From assembly GCA_041946965.1 (NCBI GenBank), contig JBHGBM010000118.1, forward strand, positions 1 to 11,544: a stretch of 11,544 bases of DNA, read 5' to 3'. Under the pieces are notes generated by a model, which searched no databases, had not been told where the DNA came from, and saw only the letters and a list, made by a program, of their open reading frames with translations. Numbering within the stretch: position 1 is the stretch's first letter; the number at the start of each line of letters is the position of its first letter. Source of the stretch: JBHGBM01 sp041946965 (GTDB taxonomy: Bacteria > Acidobacteriota > Terriglobia > Bryobacterales > Bryobacteraceae). Made by a program: the position numbers and the translations under genes. Positions 1-8,573 of the stretch are shown piece by piece.

Positions 1-77
1 GCAAACCCCGCCAGGTCCGGAAGGAAGCAACGGTAGCGGTTTAACCCGTGTGCCGCGGAATACCCTGGGCCTGCCTT
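1..77 (+). ncRNA. ffs: Signal recognition particle RNA (4.5S/SRP RNA), 3' part
   Basis: This is the RNA scaffold of the signal recognition particle, which binds Ffh and targets nascent membrane and secreted proteins to the translocon. The diagnostic S-domain core is present: the CCAGGTCCGGAAGGAAGCAA stretch (about 11-30) contains the GGAAG apical loop and the conserved internal loop bound by the Ffh M domain. The later GTGTGCCG block (48-55) resembles the 3' half of E. coli 4.5S RNA. The 5' arm lies outside the window, so small and large SRP RNA types cannot be told apart. The 3' end is approximate, placed near the GCCTGCCTT before dnaX. An SRP RNA gene directly upstream of dnaX is a known arrangement in several bacterial groups. 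Confidence 0.9.
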
Positions 78-92
78 AGTCGTATCCACCCC

Positions 93-1685
93 ATGTACCA
101 GGTCATCGCCAGGAAATACCGGCCGCAGTCCTTCCGCGAGGTGGTCAACCAGGAGCACGTCAAGACCACCCTCGAGCACGCCATCGCTCAGAATCGCATC
201 GCGCACGGCTACATCTTCTCCGGCCAGCGCGGCACCGGCAAGACCACCGTCGCCCGCATCCTGGCGCGCTGCCTGAACTGCGTCAACGGGCCCGCCGAAA
301 CGCCCTGCGGCGTCTGCGCGAGCTGCACCGAGATCGCCGCCGGCGGCTCGGTCGACGTGATCGAGATCGACGCCGCCTCCAACCGCGGCATCAACGAAAT
401 GCGCGAGTTGCGCGAAAACGTCCGCTACCAGCCCGCCCGCGACCGCTACAAGGTCTTCATCATCGACGAAGCCCACCAGATCACCAACGAGGCCTTCAAC
501 GCGCTGCTCAAGACCATCGAGGAACCCCCGCCCTGGGTGGTCTTCGTGCTCTGCACCACCGAGGCCCACAAGATCCCCGCCACCATCGCCTCGCGCTGCC
601 AGCATTTCAGCTTCCGCTCGGTGGAATTCGAGGACCTGGTGGCCCGCATGGCCTGGATCTGCGAGCAGGAGGGCATCGAGGCCTCTCCCGATTCCCTCTC
701 CGTGCTGGCCCAGGCCGGCGAAGGCAGCGTGCGCGATTCGCTCTCCGCGCTCGATCAGGCCATCGCCTGCTGCGGCGCGAAACTCGAAGCCGCCGATGTG
801 CGCGCCCTGCTCGGAGCCTTTTCGCTCGAGGCGCTCGAACAGGTTTCCCAGGCGCTCGCCGAAAGCCACTCCGGGCGCATGCTGGAAGTGGTGGACGAAC
901 TCGAGCGCAACGGCCGCAACCTGCAACACTTCAGCCGCGAGCTGGCGCGCTATTTCCGCAACCTGCTGGTGGCGCGCATCGCCGGCCCCAGCGCGCGCCT
1001 CATCGCCGCCTCCCCCGCCGAACGCGAGCGGCTGGCCGCCACCGCCGCGCGCTTCTCCGAGGAAGACCTCACCCGCTACCTCCACCTCGCGCTCGAACTC
1101 TTCCGCGACCTGCAATCGTCGCTCCAGCCGCGCTTTCATCTCGAAATCGGGCTGGTCCGCATGGTGCAGGCCGGAAAGCTCCTGCCCATCGAAGAAGCGC
1201 TCGCCCAGTTGCCCAAAGGCGGCCCTGGCAACGGTCCCGCGCCGCCCCGTCCCGCGCCCGCTCCCGAGAAGCCCCAGAAGCCGTCGCCCTTTGAACTCGA
1301 CCGCGCCCGCAAGGCCGCGCCGCCCGCCTCCGTGGGCGACTGGCGCACCGGGCTGCACCACAAGCTCATGGAACTCGGCATGTCCTTCACCGCCGATGCC
1401 GTGGAACGCTCCAGGGTCGAGGAGAGCAACGGCGAGCTGCGCATCACCGCGCCAAAATCCGCCGAGCTGATGCTGAAAGCCGAAGACGTGGGCAAGGCGG
1501 CCCGCGAACTCGCCGGGCGCGCCCTGCGCGTCCGCATCGCGTTCGAGGAAACCGTCGAGCCGCAGACGCCCATACCGGCCTCCGAAGACGAGCTCAAAAG
1601 CCGCGCCCTGCAACACCCCGAGGTGCGCCGCTACCGCGAGCTGTTCGGCGGCGAAGTGAGCCAGGTCCGAAACCTGAAGGAGTAA
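93..1685 (+). CDS. dnaX: DNA polymerase III subunit gamma/tau (clamp loader ATPase)
   Basis: This is the AAA+ motor subunit of the clamp-loader complex, which uses ATP to open the beta clamp and load it on primed DNA. The 530-residue protein shows Walker A GQRGTGKT at 44-51, zinc-finger cysteines (C60/C63, C72, C75, C78), Walker B with DEAH at 125-128 and the SRC arginine-finger motif at 167-169. A collar domain follows, then a Pro/Ala-rich linker at about 374-400 and a C-terminal domain of about 120 residues. It is shorter than E. coli tau (643), so the tau-specific polymerase- and helicase-binding part is reduced. ATG 93 is chosen because MYQVIARKYRP is the family N-terminus; an in-frame GTG at 48 would overlap ffs. 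No convincing Shine-Dalgarno precedes it. I saw no A-rich slippery site, so a separate frameshifted gamma form is not indicated. It heads the dnaX-ybaB-recR operon. Confidence 0.97.
   Translation: MYQVIARKYRPQSFREVVNQEHVKTTLEHAIAQNRIAHGYIFSGQRGTGKTTVARILARCLNCVNGPAETPCGVCASCTEIAAGGSVDVIEIDAASNRGINEMRELRENVRYQPARDRYKVFIIDEAHQITNEAFNALLKTIEEPPPWVVFVLCTTEAHKIPATIASRCQHFSFRSVEFEDLVARMAWICEQEGIEASPDSLSVLAQAGEGSVRDSLSALDQAIACCGAKLEAADVRALLGAFSLEALEQVSQALAESHSGRMLEVVDELERNGRNLQHFSRELARYFRNLLVARIAGPSARLIAASPAERERLAATAARFSEEDLTRYLHLALELFRDLQSSLQPRFHLEIGLVRMVQAGKLLPIEEALAQLPKGGPGNGPAPPRPAPAPEKPQKPSPFELDRARKAAPPASVGDWRTGLHHKLMELGMSFTADAVERSRVEESNGELRITAPKSAELMLKAEDVGKAARELAGRALRVRIAFEETVEPQTPIPASEDELKSRALQHPEVRRYRELFGGEVSQVRNLKE
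1677..1682 (+). promoter_or_regulatory. Shine-Dalgarno of ybaB
   Basis: AAGGAG lies 6 bases before the ybaB ATG and overlaps the last dnaX codons and the junction with the TAA stop. Ribosomes ending dnaX would therefore stop on the next gene's binding site, which fits translational coupling. Confidence 0.75.
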
Positions 1686-1688
1686 CCC

Positions 1689-1997
1689 ATGAAGATGCCC
1701 GGTAACATGCAGGCGATGATGCAACAGGCTCAGCGCATGCAGGAGAAGTTGCAGGCCGAAATCGCCCTGATCCGCGTGGAAGCCACTGCCGGAGGCGGCA
1801 TGGTGACCATCACCATGGACGGCCACAAGAACGTCCTCGGGTGCAAGATCGACCCGGAAGCCGCCGGCGACGCCGAAATGTTGCAGGATATGGTCGTCGC
1901 CGCCTGCAATGAAGCCGTCAAGAAGGTCGACGAGCAGACCCGCGAGAAGATGAGCGGCATGCTCGGCGGCCTGGGCCTGCCGCCCGGTATGTTCTGA
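1689..1997 (+). CDS. ybaB: YbaB/EbfC family nucleoid-associated DNA-binding protein
   Basis: This is a small DNA-binding protein of the YbaB/EbfC family. Characterised members form tweezer-like homodimers that bind DNA and associate with the nucleoid. The 102 residues have the usual family plan: a Met/Gln-rich amphipathic first helix (about 5-28), a beta region with the Gly-rich TAGGGMVTITMDG at about 33-45, then a C-terminal helix (about 62-90) ending in a Gly/Met-rich tail. It begins three bases after the dnaX stop behind a good AAGGAG, and its stop shares one base with the recR start. Its fixed place between dnaX and recR is the classic arrangement across many phyla and strongly supports the call. 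Which process it serves in this organism cannot be read from sequence. Confidence 0.95.
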   Translation: MKMPGNMQAMMQQAQRMQEKLQAEIALIRVEATAGGGMVTITMDGHKNVLGCKIDPEAAGDAEMLQDMVVAACNEAVKKVDEQTREKMSGMLGGLGLPPGMF

Positions 1998-2596
1998 TGC
2001 CCGATCTCGCCGAACCCCTGGCCCGGCTGATCACCGAGTTCAAGCGCCTGCCTGGCATCGGGCAGAAGTCCGCCCAGCGCCTCGCCTTCCACGTGCTCCG
2101 CGCCAGCCGCGAGGACGCCGAAATGCTCGCCCGCGCCCTGCTCGACGTCAAGGACAAGCTCGGCCTCTGCGCCGTCTGCAACAATATCAGCGACTCCGAG
2201 CTGTGCGTCTACTGCTCCGACCCCGGCCGCGACCGCGCCACGATCTGCGTGGTGGAGGAGGCCCACAACATCGTCGGCATCGAGACCACGCGCCAGTTCA
2301 ACGGCCTCTACCACGTGCTGCACGGCTCCCTCTCCCCGCTGCGCGGCATCGGACCCGAGCAGCTCAAGATCAAGAGCCTGGTCGAACGCATCGGCTCGGG
2401 CGAAGCGCGGGAGATCATCCTGGCCACCAACCCCACCGTGGAAGGCGAAGCCACCGCGGTCTATCTTTCGCGGCTGCTCAAGCCGCTGGGAGTGCGGGTC
2501 ACCCGCATCGCCATGGGGATCCCGGTGGGCAGCGACCTGGAATTCGCCGACGAAGTTACGATCTCGAAAGCCATGGAAGGCCGCCGGGAGATGTAG
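1997..2596 (+). CDS. recR: Recombination mediator protein RecR
   Basis: RecR works with RecO (and RecF) to load RecA on SSB-coated gapped DNA. The 199 residues match the usual length. They show an N-terminal helix-hairpin-helix (LPGIGQKSAQRLAFH, about 18-32), a four-cysteine zinc finger (C58, C61, C70, C73), and a TOPRIM domain starting at about 82 with the VVEE acidic motif (85-88). The conserved GLYHVLHG and SPLRGIGP segments follow (103-120). The ATG overlaps the ybaB stop as TGATG, and no separate Shine-Dalgarno is evident, so translation is probably coupled to ybaB. The last 13-14 codons overlap the 3' end of the convergent mtaB gene. recF is not in its usual dnaN-gyrB position in this window, so which RecF/RecO partners act here is open. 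Confidence 0.97.
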   Translation: MPDLAEPLARLITEFKRLPGIGQKSAQRLAFHVLRASREDAEMLARALLDVKDKLGLCAVCNNISDSELCVYCSDPGRDRATICVVEEAHNIVGIETTRQFNGLYHVLHGSLSPLRGIGPEQLKIKSLVERIGSGEAREIILATNPTVEGEATAVYLSRLLKPLGVRVTRIAMGIPVGSDLEFADEVTISKAMEGRREM

Positions 2597-3872
2597 CCTC
2601 CCGCAGCCCCCCTTCCCTCACGCCCCCGATCTCGATCTCCACCAGCCGGTTGGGCTCGCGCGGCGCCGCCAGTTCCACCTTCAGATAGTTCCCCGTAAGC
2701 GCCATGCCCGGCTCGTGCAAGGTCACCGCCGGAAGCCTCTTCCCCACCATCGACTCGCGGAACGCCAGGTTCTTGCGCGCGGCCAGCTCCCGCAGCACGC
2801 GGTTGCGCTCCTTGCGCACCGGCATCGGCACGCGCTCGCCGCTTTCCGCCGCCGGCGTGCCCGGACGCTCCGAGTACGTAAACACGTGCAGGTAGGTGAA
2901 CGGCATGGCCTCGATGAATTGCCGGTTCTCCTCGAAATCCGCCTCCGTCTCGCCGGGGAACCCCACCATCACGTCCGCGCCAATGGCCGCGTCCGGCATC
3001 ATCCGCCGCGCCGTCTGCACCCGGTCCGCGTAGTGCCGCGGGCGGTACCGGCGGCGCATCAGCCGCAGGATGCGGTCGCATCCGGTCTGTAACGGCGCAT
3101 GCACGTGCCGCGCCATGCGCGGCGACTCGGCCATCAGCCCCAGCAGCTCGCCGGAGAAATCCATCGGCTCCACCGAGCTGAGCCGCAGCCGCTCCACCGG
3201 CGTCTCCTCCAGCAGCCGCCGCACCAGGTCCGCCAGCCGCATGCGGCTGCCCGGCTCGCGTCCCCACCGGCCCAGGTTGATGCCGCTCAACACCACCTCC
3301 CGGTACCGCTCCGCAAGCCGCCGCACCTGCGCCACCACGTCATCGGCCGGCGCGCTGCGGCTGCGCCCGCGCACGAACGGGATAATGCAGAACGAGCACC
3401 GGTTGTTGCAGCCGTCCTGAATCTTCAGGTTGGGCCGCGTGCGGTCGCCCGCGGCGTCCTCCACCGGCGCGGAAAGAAAATCGCGCTGCGCGAAAACGTC
3501 CCCCACGTGGATGTTGCCGTGATACGGAGCGCTGCTGACCAGCTCCGCGATCTGCGCCTTGTGGGTGTTCCCCACCACCCACTCGACCCCCGGCATGCCG
3601 GCCAGTTCCTCGGGCGCGCGCTGCGCATAGCAGCCCGTCACCAGAATCCGCGCACGCGGATTCTCCCGGTGTACGCGGCGCACCGCCTGCCGCACGTCGT
3701 CATCCGCCGCGGAGGTGACCGTGCACGTGTTCAAAATAACGAGATCGGCCTGCGCGCGCTCCCCGGCCGGCTGCATCCCCCGCGCGGCCAACATGGTTTC
3801 GAGCGCTGCCCCATCGGCCTGTGTGGCCCGGCAGCCGAAGTTCTGGACAAAAAACTTCCCCACTCCTTCCAA
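2556..3872 (-). CDS. mtaB: MtaB-type tRNA (t6A37) methylthiotransferase, radical SAM
   Basis: This family adds a methylthio group to t6A at position 37 of ANN-decoding tRNAs, giving ms2t6A, using two [4Fe-4S] clusters and SAM. The 438-residue product has the three methylthiotransferase-domain cysteines (C14 in NFGCRATQ, C50, C81). The radical SAM CxxxCxxC is at C155, C159 and C162 inside IQDGCNNRCSFCIIPFVRGRSRS-like sequence typical of MtaB rather than MiaB or RimO. A C-terminal TRAM domain spans about 374-418. The start is uncertain: TTG at 3872, or GTG at 3863, which loses only three residues. The last 13 or so residues are encoded antisense to the recR 3' end and lie beyond the TRAM domain, so they are probably non-essential. 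A perfect TATAAT sits directly at the TTG. The gene follows the isomerase gene by about 45 bases on the same strand. Confidence 0.93.
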   Translation of the reverse strand: MEGVGKFFVQNFGCRATQADGAALETMLAARGMQPAGERAQADLVILNTCTVTSAADDDVRQAVRRVHRENPRARILVTGCYAQRAPEELAGMPGVEWVVGNTHKAQIAELVSSAPYHGNIHVGDVFAQRDFLSAPVEDAAGDRTRPNLKIQDGCNNRCSFCIIPFVRGRSRSAPADDVVAQVRRLAERYREVVLSGINLGRWGREPGSRMRLADLVRRLLEETPVERLRLSSVEPMDFSGELLGLMAESPRMARHVHAPLQTGCDRILRLMRRRYRPRHYADRVQTARRMMPDAAIGADVMVGFPGETEADFEENRQFIEAMPFTYLHVFTYSERPGTPAAESGERVPMPVRKERNRVLRELAARKNLAFRESMVGKRLPAVTLHEPGMALTGNYLKVELAAPREPNRLVEIEIGGVREGGLREATSPGGLPWLSRS

Positions 3873-3877
3873 TTATA
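3872..3877 (-). promoter_or_regulatory. Candidate -10 box at the mtaB start
   Basis: The minus strand reads TATAAT immediately before and into the TTG codon, within GGTATAATTGG. If used as a -10, transcription would start near 3865, two bases before the in-frame GTG at 3863, giving a nearly leaderless message. No good -35 is found 16-18 bases upstream, where the sequence is GGGGAG. This could be chance, but such a match is rare in sequence this GC-rich. Confidence 0.3.
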
Positions 3878-3887
3878 CCGGCGCAGC

Positions 3888-3908
3888 GGGGACGCTCCCC
3901 TCTGTCCC
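3888..3908. repeat. Small inverted repeats between isomerase gene and mtaB
   Basis: GGGGA (3888-3892) can pair with TCCCC (3896-3900) across a 3-base loop. Alternatively, GGGAC (3889-3893) can pair with GTCCC (3904-3908). The two stems are mutually exclusive. They lie just after the isomerase stop codon and could act as a weak terminator or attenuator, but there is no T-tract in either direction. Confidence 0.35.
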
Positions 3909-3917
3909 TGGTTCTGG

Positions 3918-5426
3918 CTACACCCCCTGCATCTCGATCCCCACCTTCTTCAGCGCGTACCCGCACTCCTTCAAATGCTCGCCGTAGCTGGTCATCCAGT
4001 GAAAGCCCTTCATATCCCGCGCCAGCGCGTCGCAGGAGCCCTTGATCTGCACGTCCACCTGCGCGCGGCAAATGGGCAGGAAGGGCGAGTCCACGATCTC
4101 CCCCTCAAACCCCACCCACTTCTTGAAGCTGAAATCCGGCACCAGGTTGGTGCACTTCGCGCCCTTGCGCATGTCCACCTTCGGCGAAGCCCCGTAGTCG
4201 GATTCGAAGTGCGTCACCAGGCGCGTGGGCTCGGCACTGTCGCCGTCCATCTTGCGCGGCGCGGTGCAGTGCGCGATCGTAACCACCCCGTGGTGCGGAT
4301 ACGTCGGGTCGTTCAGGAACACCGGCTTCCGGGCTATGTACTTCAGCAGGATGCCCGAGGGGATCACCACGAAATCGGATTCGCAGAACGCCATGTACCC
4401 CTCGTCGTTCAATATGCTCAGCGGCAGGCAGGCGCTGGTTTCCGAAATCCCCATAATGGTGCCCATGCACTGGTTGATGGTGATGGCGTCGGTCTGCGCC
4501 TGGTCCAGCAGGTCGCGGAAGACCTCCGTCAGCACGAAGGCGTTCTCCACGAACTTCCGGTCGGTTTCGAGCTTGACGCCCTTCTGCTTCAGCAGCGCCG
4601 CGCACGCCGCCCCGGCGCGCTTCGCCAGCGCGCCGTCCGCGCGCGCCTTCTTGATGCGCTCCCCAAGATCCGGGTACGTCACCGTCTGGATGTCCAGCTT
4701 GAAAATGTCGCGGCTGAGTTGCGCCGCCTTGCGCCCTCCCGCTCCCCAGCCGGCGGCCCCCCCCACCGCTACAATGCGCTTGCCCAGCGTGTTCTTCACC
4801 GCCGAGAGCGCGCGCAGGCGCCACGCCAGGTCGGATTGGCTGTCCACCACCACGTCCTGGTAGTCCATGCCCGGCTGCCCGTATTCATCCACCGTCTTGC
4901 GCAGGAAACGCGGATGCGCAATCTCGTACCACAGGTACACCGGACCCGATTTGTGGCGCACGAACATGATGGCCCATTTGCTCGCCGGGGCCAGGATCTC
5001 CTGCACCTTCACGTCGCAGCCCGCCGCGTAAACCAGCGTCAGGTCGTGATCGCCGGCGATCACTTTGGCCGCATCCTCCGCGTTCTTCACCATCGCCACG
5101 GGACGAAATTCCACGCCCGCCGTCTTCAGCGCGGCCGTCTCCTTCTCGATGCGCGCCTTTTCCTGCGCGGCGTCCTGCTCGGTCTGTATCGCGCCCCACG
5201 ACCTCCAGCTTGTCGCCTCCCGGCGCCGCGGCGTCGCGTAGGTCAGCACCGGCTGCACCGCCAGCGTCTTCAGAATCGGCGCCTGGCGGCCCGGTTCCTT
5301 CTGCATGGGACGCGCTTCCAGCACGGGGAACAGCGCGGCGCCCGCCCCGGCGAACAGCCCGCGGCGCGTGATCTGCGCCGGTGCGCAAGGCGTATGGCAG
5401 CAACGGCACGGATTATAATCGTTCAT
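3918..5426 (-). CDS. Tat-targeted sugar isomerase-like protein (L-fucose/L-arabinose isomerase fold)
   Basis: The 502-residue protein resembles the uncharacterised branch of the L-fucose/L-arabinose isomerase superfamily, whose studied members interconvert aldoses and ketoses with Mn2+. Candidate metal ligands are E349 and D351 in the AFCESDF segment and H378, H379 and H386 in the LNDPTYPHHG...AHCTAP region; the assignment is by analogy. The N-terminus has a twin-arginine motif ITRRGLF (19-25) followed by a hydrophobic Ala/Gly stretch, indicating export of a folded protein. The 20-residue leader before RR is unusual in holding C7, C9, C10, H11 and C14. ATG 5426 is chosen over in-frame ATGs at 5441 and 5492 because GAGGG lies 8 bases upstream. 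No ATG, GTG or TTG codon lies between it and the RR motif. Substrate is unknown. It is divergent from the Rrf2 gene and upstream of mtaB. Confidence 0.75.
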   Translation of the reverse strand: MNDYNPCRCCHTPCAPAQITRRGLFAGAGAALFPVLEARPMQKEPGRQAPILKTLAVQPVLTYATPRRREATSWRSWGAIQTEQDAAQEKARIEKETAALKTAGVEFRPVAMVKNAEDAAKVIAGDHDLTLVYAAGCDVKVQEILAPASKWAIMFVRHKSGPVYLWYEIAHPRFLRKTVDEYGQPGMDYQDVVVDSQSDLAWRLRALSAVKNTLGKRIVAVGGAAGWGAGGRKAAQLSRDIFKLDIQTVTYPDLGERIKKARADGALAKRAGAACAALLKQKGVKLETDRKFVENAFVLTEVFRDLLDQAQTDAITINQCMGTIMGISETSACLPLSILNDEGYMAFCESDFVVIPSGILLKYIARKPVFLNDPTYPHHGVVTIAHCTAPRKMDGDSAEPTRLVTHFESDYGASPKVDMRKGAKCTNLVPDFSFKKWVGFEGEIVDSPFLPICRAQVDVQIKGSCDALARDMKGFHWMTSYGEHLKECGYALKKVGIEMQGV

Positions 5427-5434
5427 GTTTTTGA

Positions 5435-5439
5435 CCCTC
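5435..5439 (-). promoter_or_regulatory. Shine-Dalgarno that fixes the isomerase start
   Basis: GAGGG on the minus strand lies 8 bases upstream of the ATG at 5426, favouring that start over the in-frame ATGs at 5441 and 5492. The latter would also add residues upstream of an already long Tat leader. Confidence 0.6.
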
Positions 5440-5491
5440 ATTCGGTGCCGGCTGCGGCCGCTGCGAAGCGGACATAGCGGTCCGAAAGTCA

Positions 5492-5521
5492 AGAATACGT
5501 CGAATTCAAACCTCTGATCAA
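5492..5521 (-). promoter_or_regulatory. Candidate promoter for the isomerase gene
   Basis: On the minus strand, TTGATC (5521-5516) is separated by 18 bases from TATTCT (5497-5492), each matching 4 of 6 sigma-70 consensus bases. Transcription would start near 5485, leaving a leader of about 60 bases. That leader contains a short hairpin (CGGAC 5469-5473 with GTCCG 5480-5484). The match is only moderate. Confidence 0.35.
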
Positions 5522-5552
5522 CGTCCCCGAAAAACTCTAGCGCAACCCCGCC

Positions 5553-5592
5553 CTATCGGATAAGCCTGGGTGAATAGTCTGATATCATAGGA
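5553..5592 (+). promoter_or_regulatory. Rrf2 gene promoter/operator region
   Basis: TATCAT at 5583-5588 matches 5 of 6 bases of a -10 box but has no good -35, as is common for activator-dependent or Rrf2-controlled promoters. It sits in TGATATCA (5580-5587), a perfect 8-base palindrome. CTAT at 5553 and ATAG at 5587 form the outer ends of an imperfect inverted repeat (6 of 10 bases). Autoregulation by the Rrf2 protein at this site is plausible but inferred. AGGA at 5589-5592 is the likely Shine-Dalgarno, 9 bases from the ATG. A TATCAT -10 would put the start site after it, so the promoter and Shine-Dalgarno readings compete. Confidence 0.35.
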
Positions 5593-5601
5593 TCAAGACC
5601 C

Positions 5602-6087
5602 ATGATTTATTCGCGATCCACAGAATACGCTATCCGCGCGCTGATCCCGCTGGCGTCGGCTCCAGAGGGACAGTACACCATGGCAAAGAAGCTCGCCGAA
5701 CAGGAAGACATTCCGTCCCATTTCCTTGCCAAGATTCTTCAGCAGCTCGCCAGGAAAGGTTTGCTCCGTTCCAGCAAAGGGCCAATGGGAGGCTTCGCGT
5801 TGCGGCTGCCCGCGGACAAGATCCGCATCTACGATATCGTTGAGGCGCTCGACGGCCTCCAACCCTACCACCTGTGCATCGGGGGCCGGGGAGAATGTCC
5901 CGAGGACGATCATTGCCCCATGCACGACGGCTGGGTGGCCCTGCACGAAGCCATTCTGGACTACCTGAAGGACAACACCGTCGCCGACCTCGTGGTGGCC
6001 CTGGACCAGAAACGCAAGTCCATTGCCCGCAAGGCCAAGCGCCGCGAGCGCCTGGCGGCCGCGCGCAACGGCAGGAACCACAAGTAG
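5602..6087 (+). CDS. Rrf2 family transcriptional regulator, probable Fe-S sensor
   Basis: Rrf2 proteins are dimeric winged-helix repressors or activators. IscR, NsrR and RsrR in this family carry an Fe-S cluster that senses cluster status, NO or redox. The 161 residues begin with the typical MIYSRSTEYAIRAL helix. A winged HTH runs to about 70, including SKGPMGGFAL in the wing, followed by the IYDIVEALDG dimerisation helix start. C92, C99, C105 and H108 are spaced almost exactly as IscR C92, C98, C104 and H107, so a cluster is likely, though its type cannot be inferred. The C-terminal tail (about 136-161) is strongly basic and longer than in many family members. Divergent from the isomerase gene across 175 bases, it may control itself, that gene, or distant targets. 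No isc/suf genes are in this window. Confidence 0.92.
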   Translation: MIYSRSTEYAIRALIPLASAPEGQYTMAKKLAEQEDIPSHFLAKILQQLARKGLLRSSKGPMGGFALRLPADKIRIYDIVEALDGLQPYHLCIGGRGECPEDDHCPMHDGWVALHEAILDYLKDNTVADLVVALDQKRKSIARKAKRRERLAAARNGRNHK

Positions 6088-6094
6088 GCCCCGT

Positions 6095-6120
6095 GGCGCG
6101 GCCGCGCGCGGCGGCCGCGC

Positions 6121-6121
<1 letters not shown>
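6095..6121. terminator. GC-rich hairpin between convergent rrf2-like gene and gyrB
   Basis: GGCGCGGCCGC (6095-6105) and GCGGCCGCGCC (6111-6121) form a perfect 11-bp stem around a GCGCG loop, in the 33-base gap between two gene ends. The right arm reaches one base into the gyrB stop codon. Neither side has a T-tract, so it is not a canonical intrinsic terminator. A bidirectional pause, Rho-assisted termination or mRNA 3'-end protection is inferred from position and symmetry. Confidence 0.55.
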
Positions 6122-8541
<2,420 letters not shown>

Positions 8542-8573
8542 AGAAAAGCTTCGTCTCGTTTACTGTCCGCCGG

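Noticed and set aside
48..92. In-frame GTG upstream extension of dnaX
   Set aside because: It would start inside the SRP RNA and adds 15 residues not found in the DnaX family; ATG 93 begins the conserved MYQVIARKYRP.
1200..1320. Programmed frameshift in dnaX producing a gamma form
   Set aside because: I looked for A AAA AAG or long A/T runs around the linker and found only GC-rich Pro/Ala codons.
3099..5477. A 792-codon open frame on the + strand opposite mtaB and the isomerase gene
   Set aside because: Arg/His/Leu/Pro/Ala-rich composition with no recognisable domain, lying antisense to two well-supported genes. This is typical of stop-poor antisense frames in GC-rich coding DNA.
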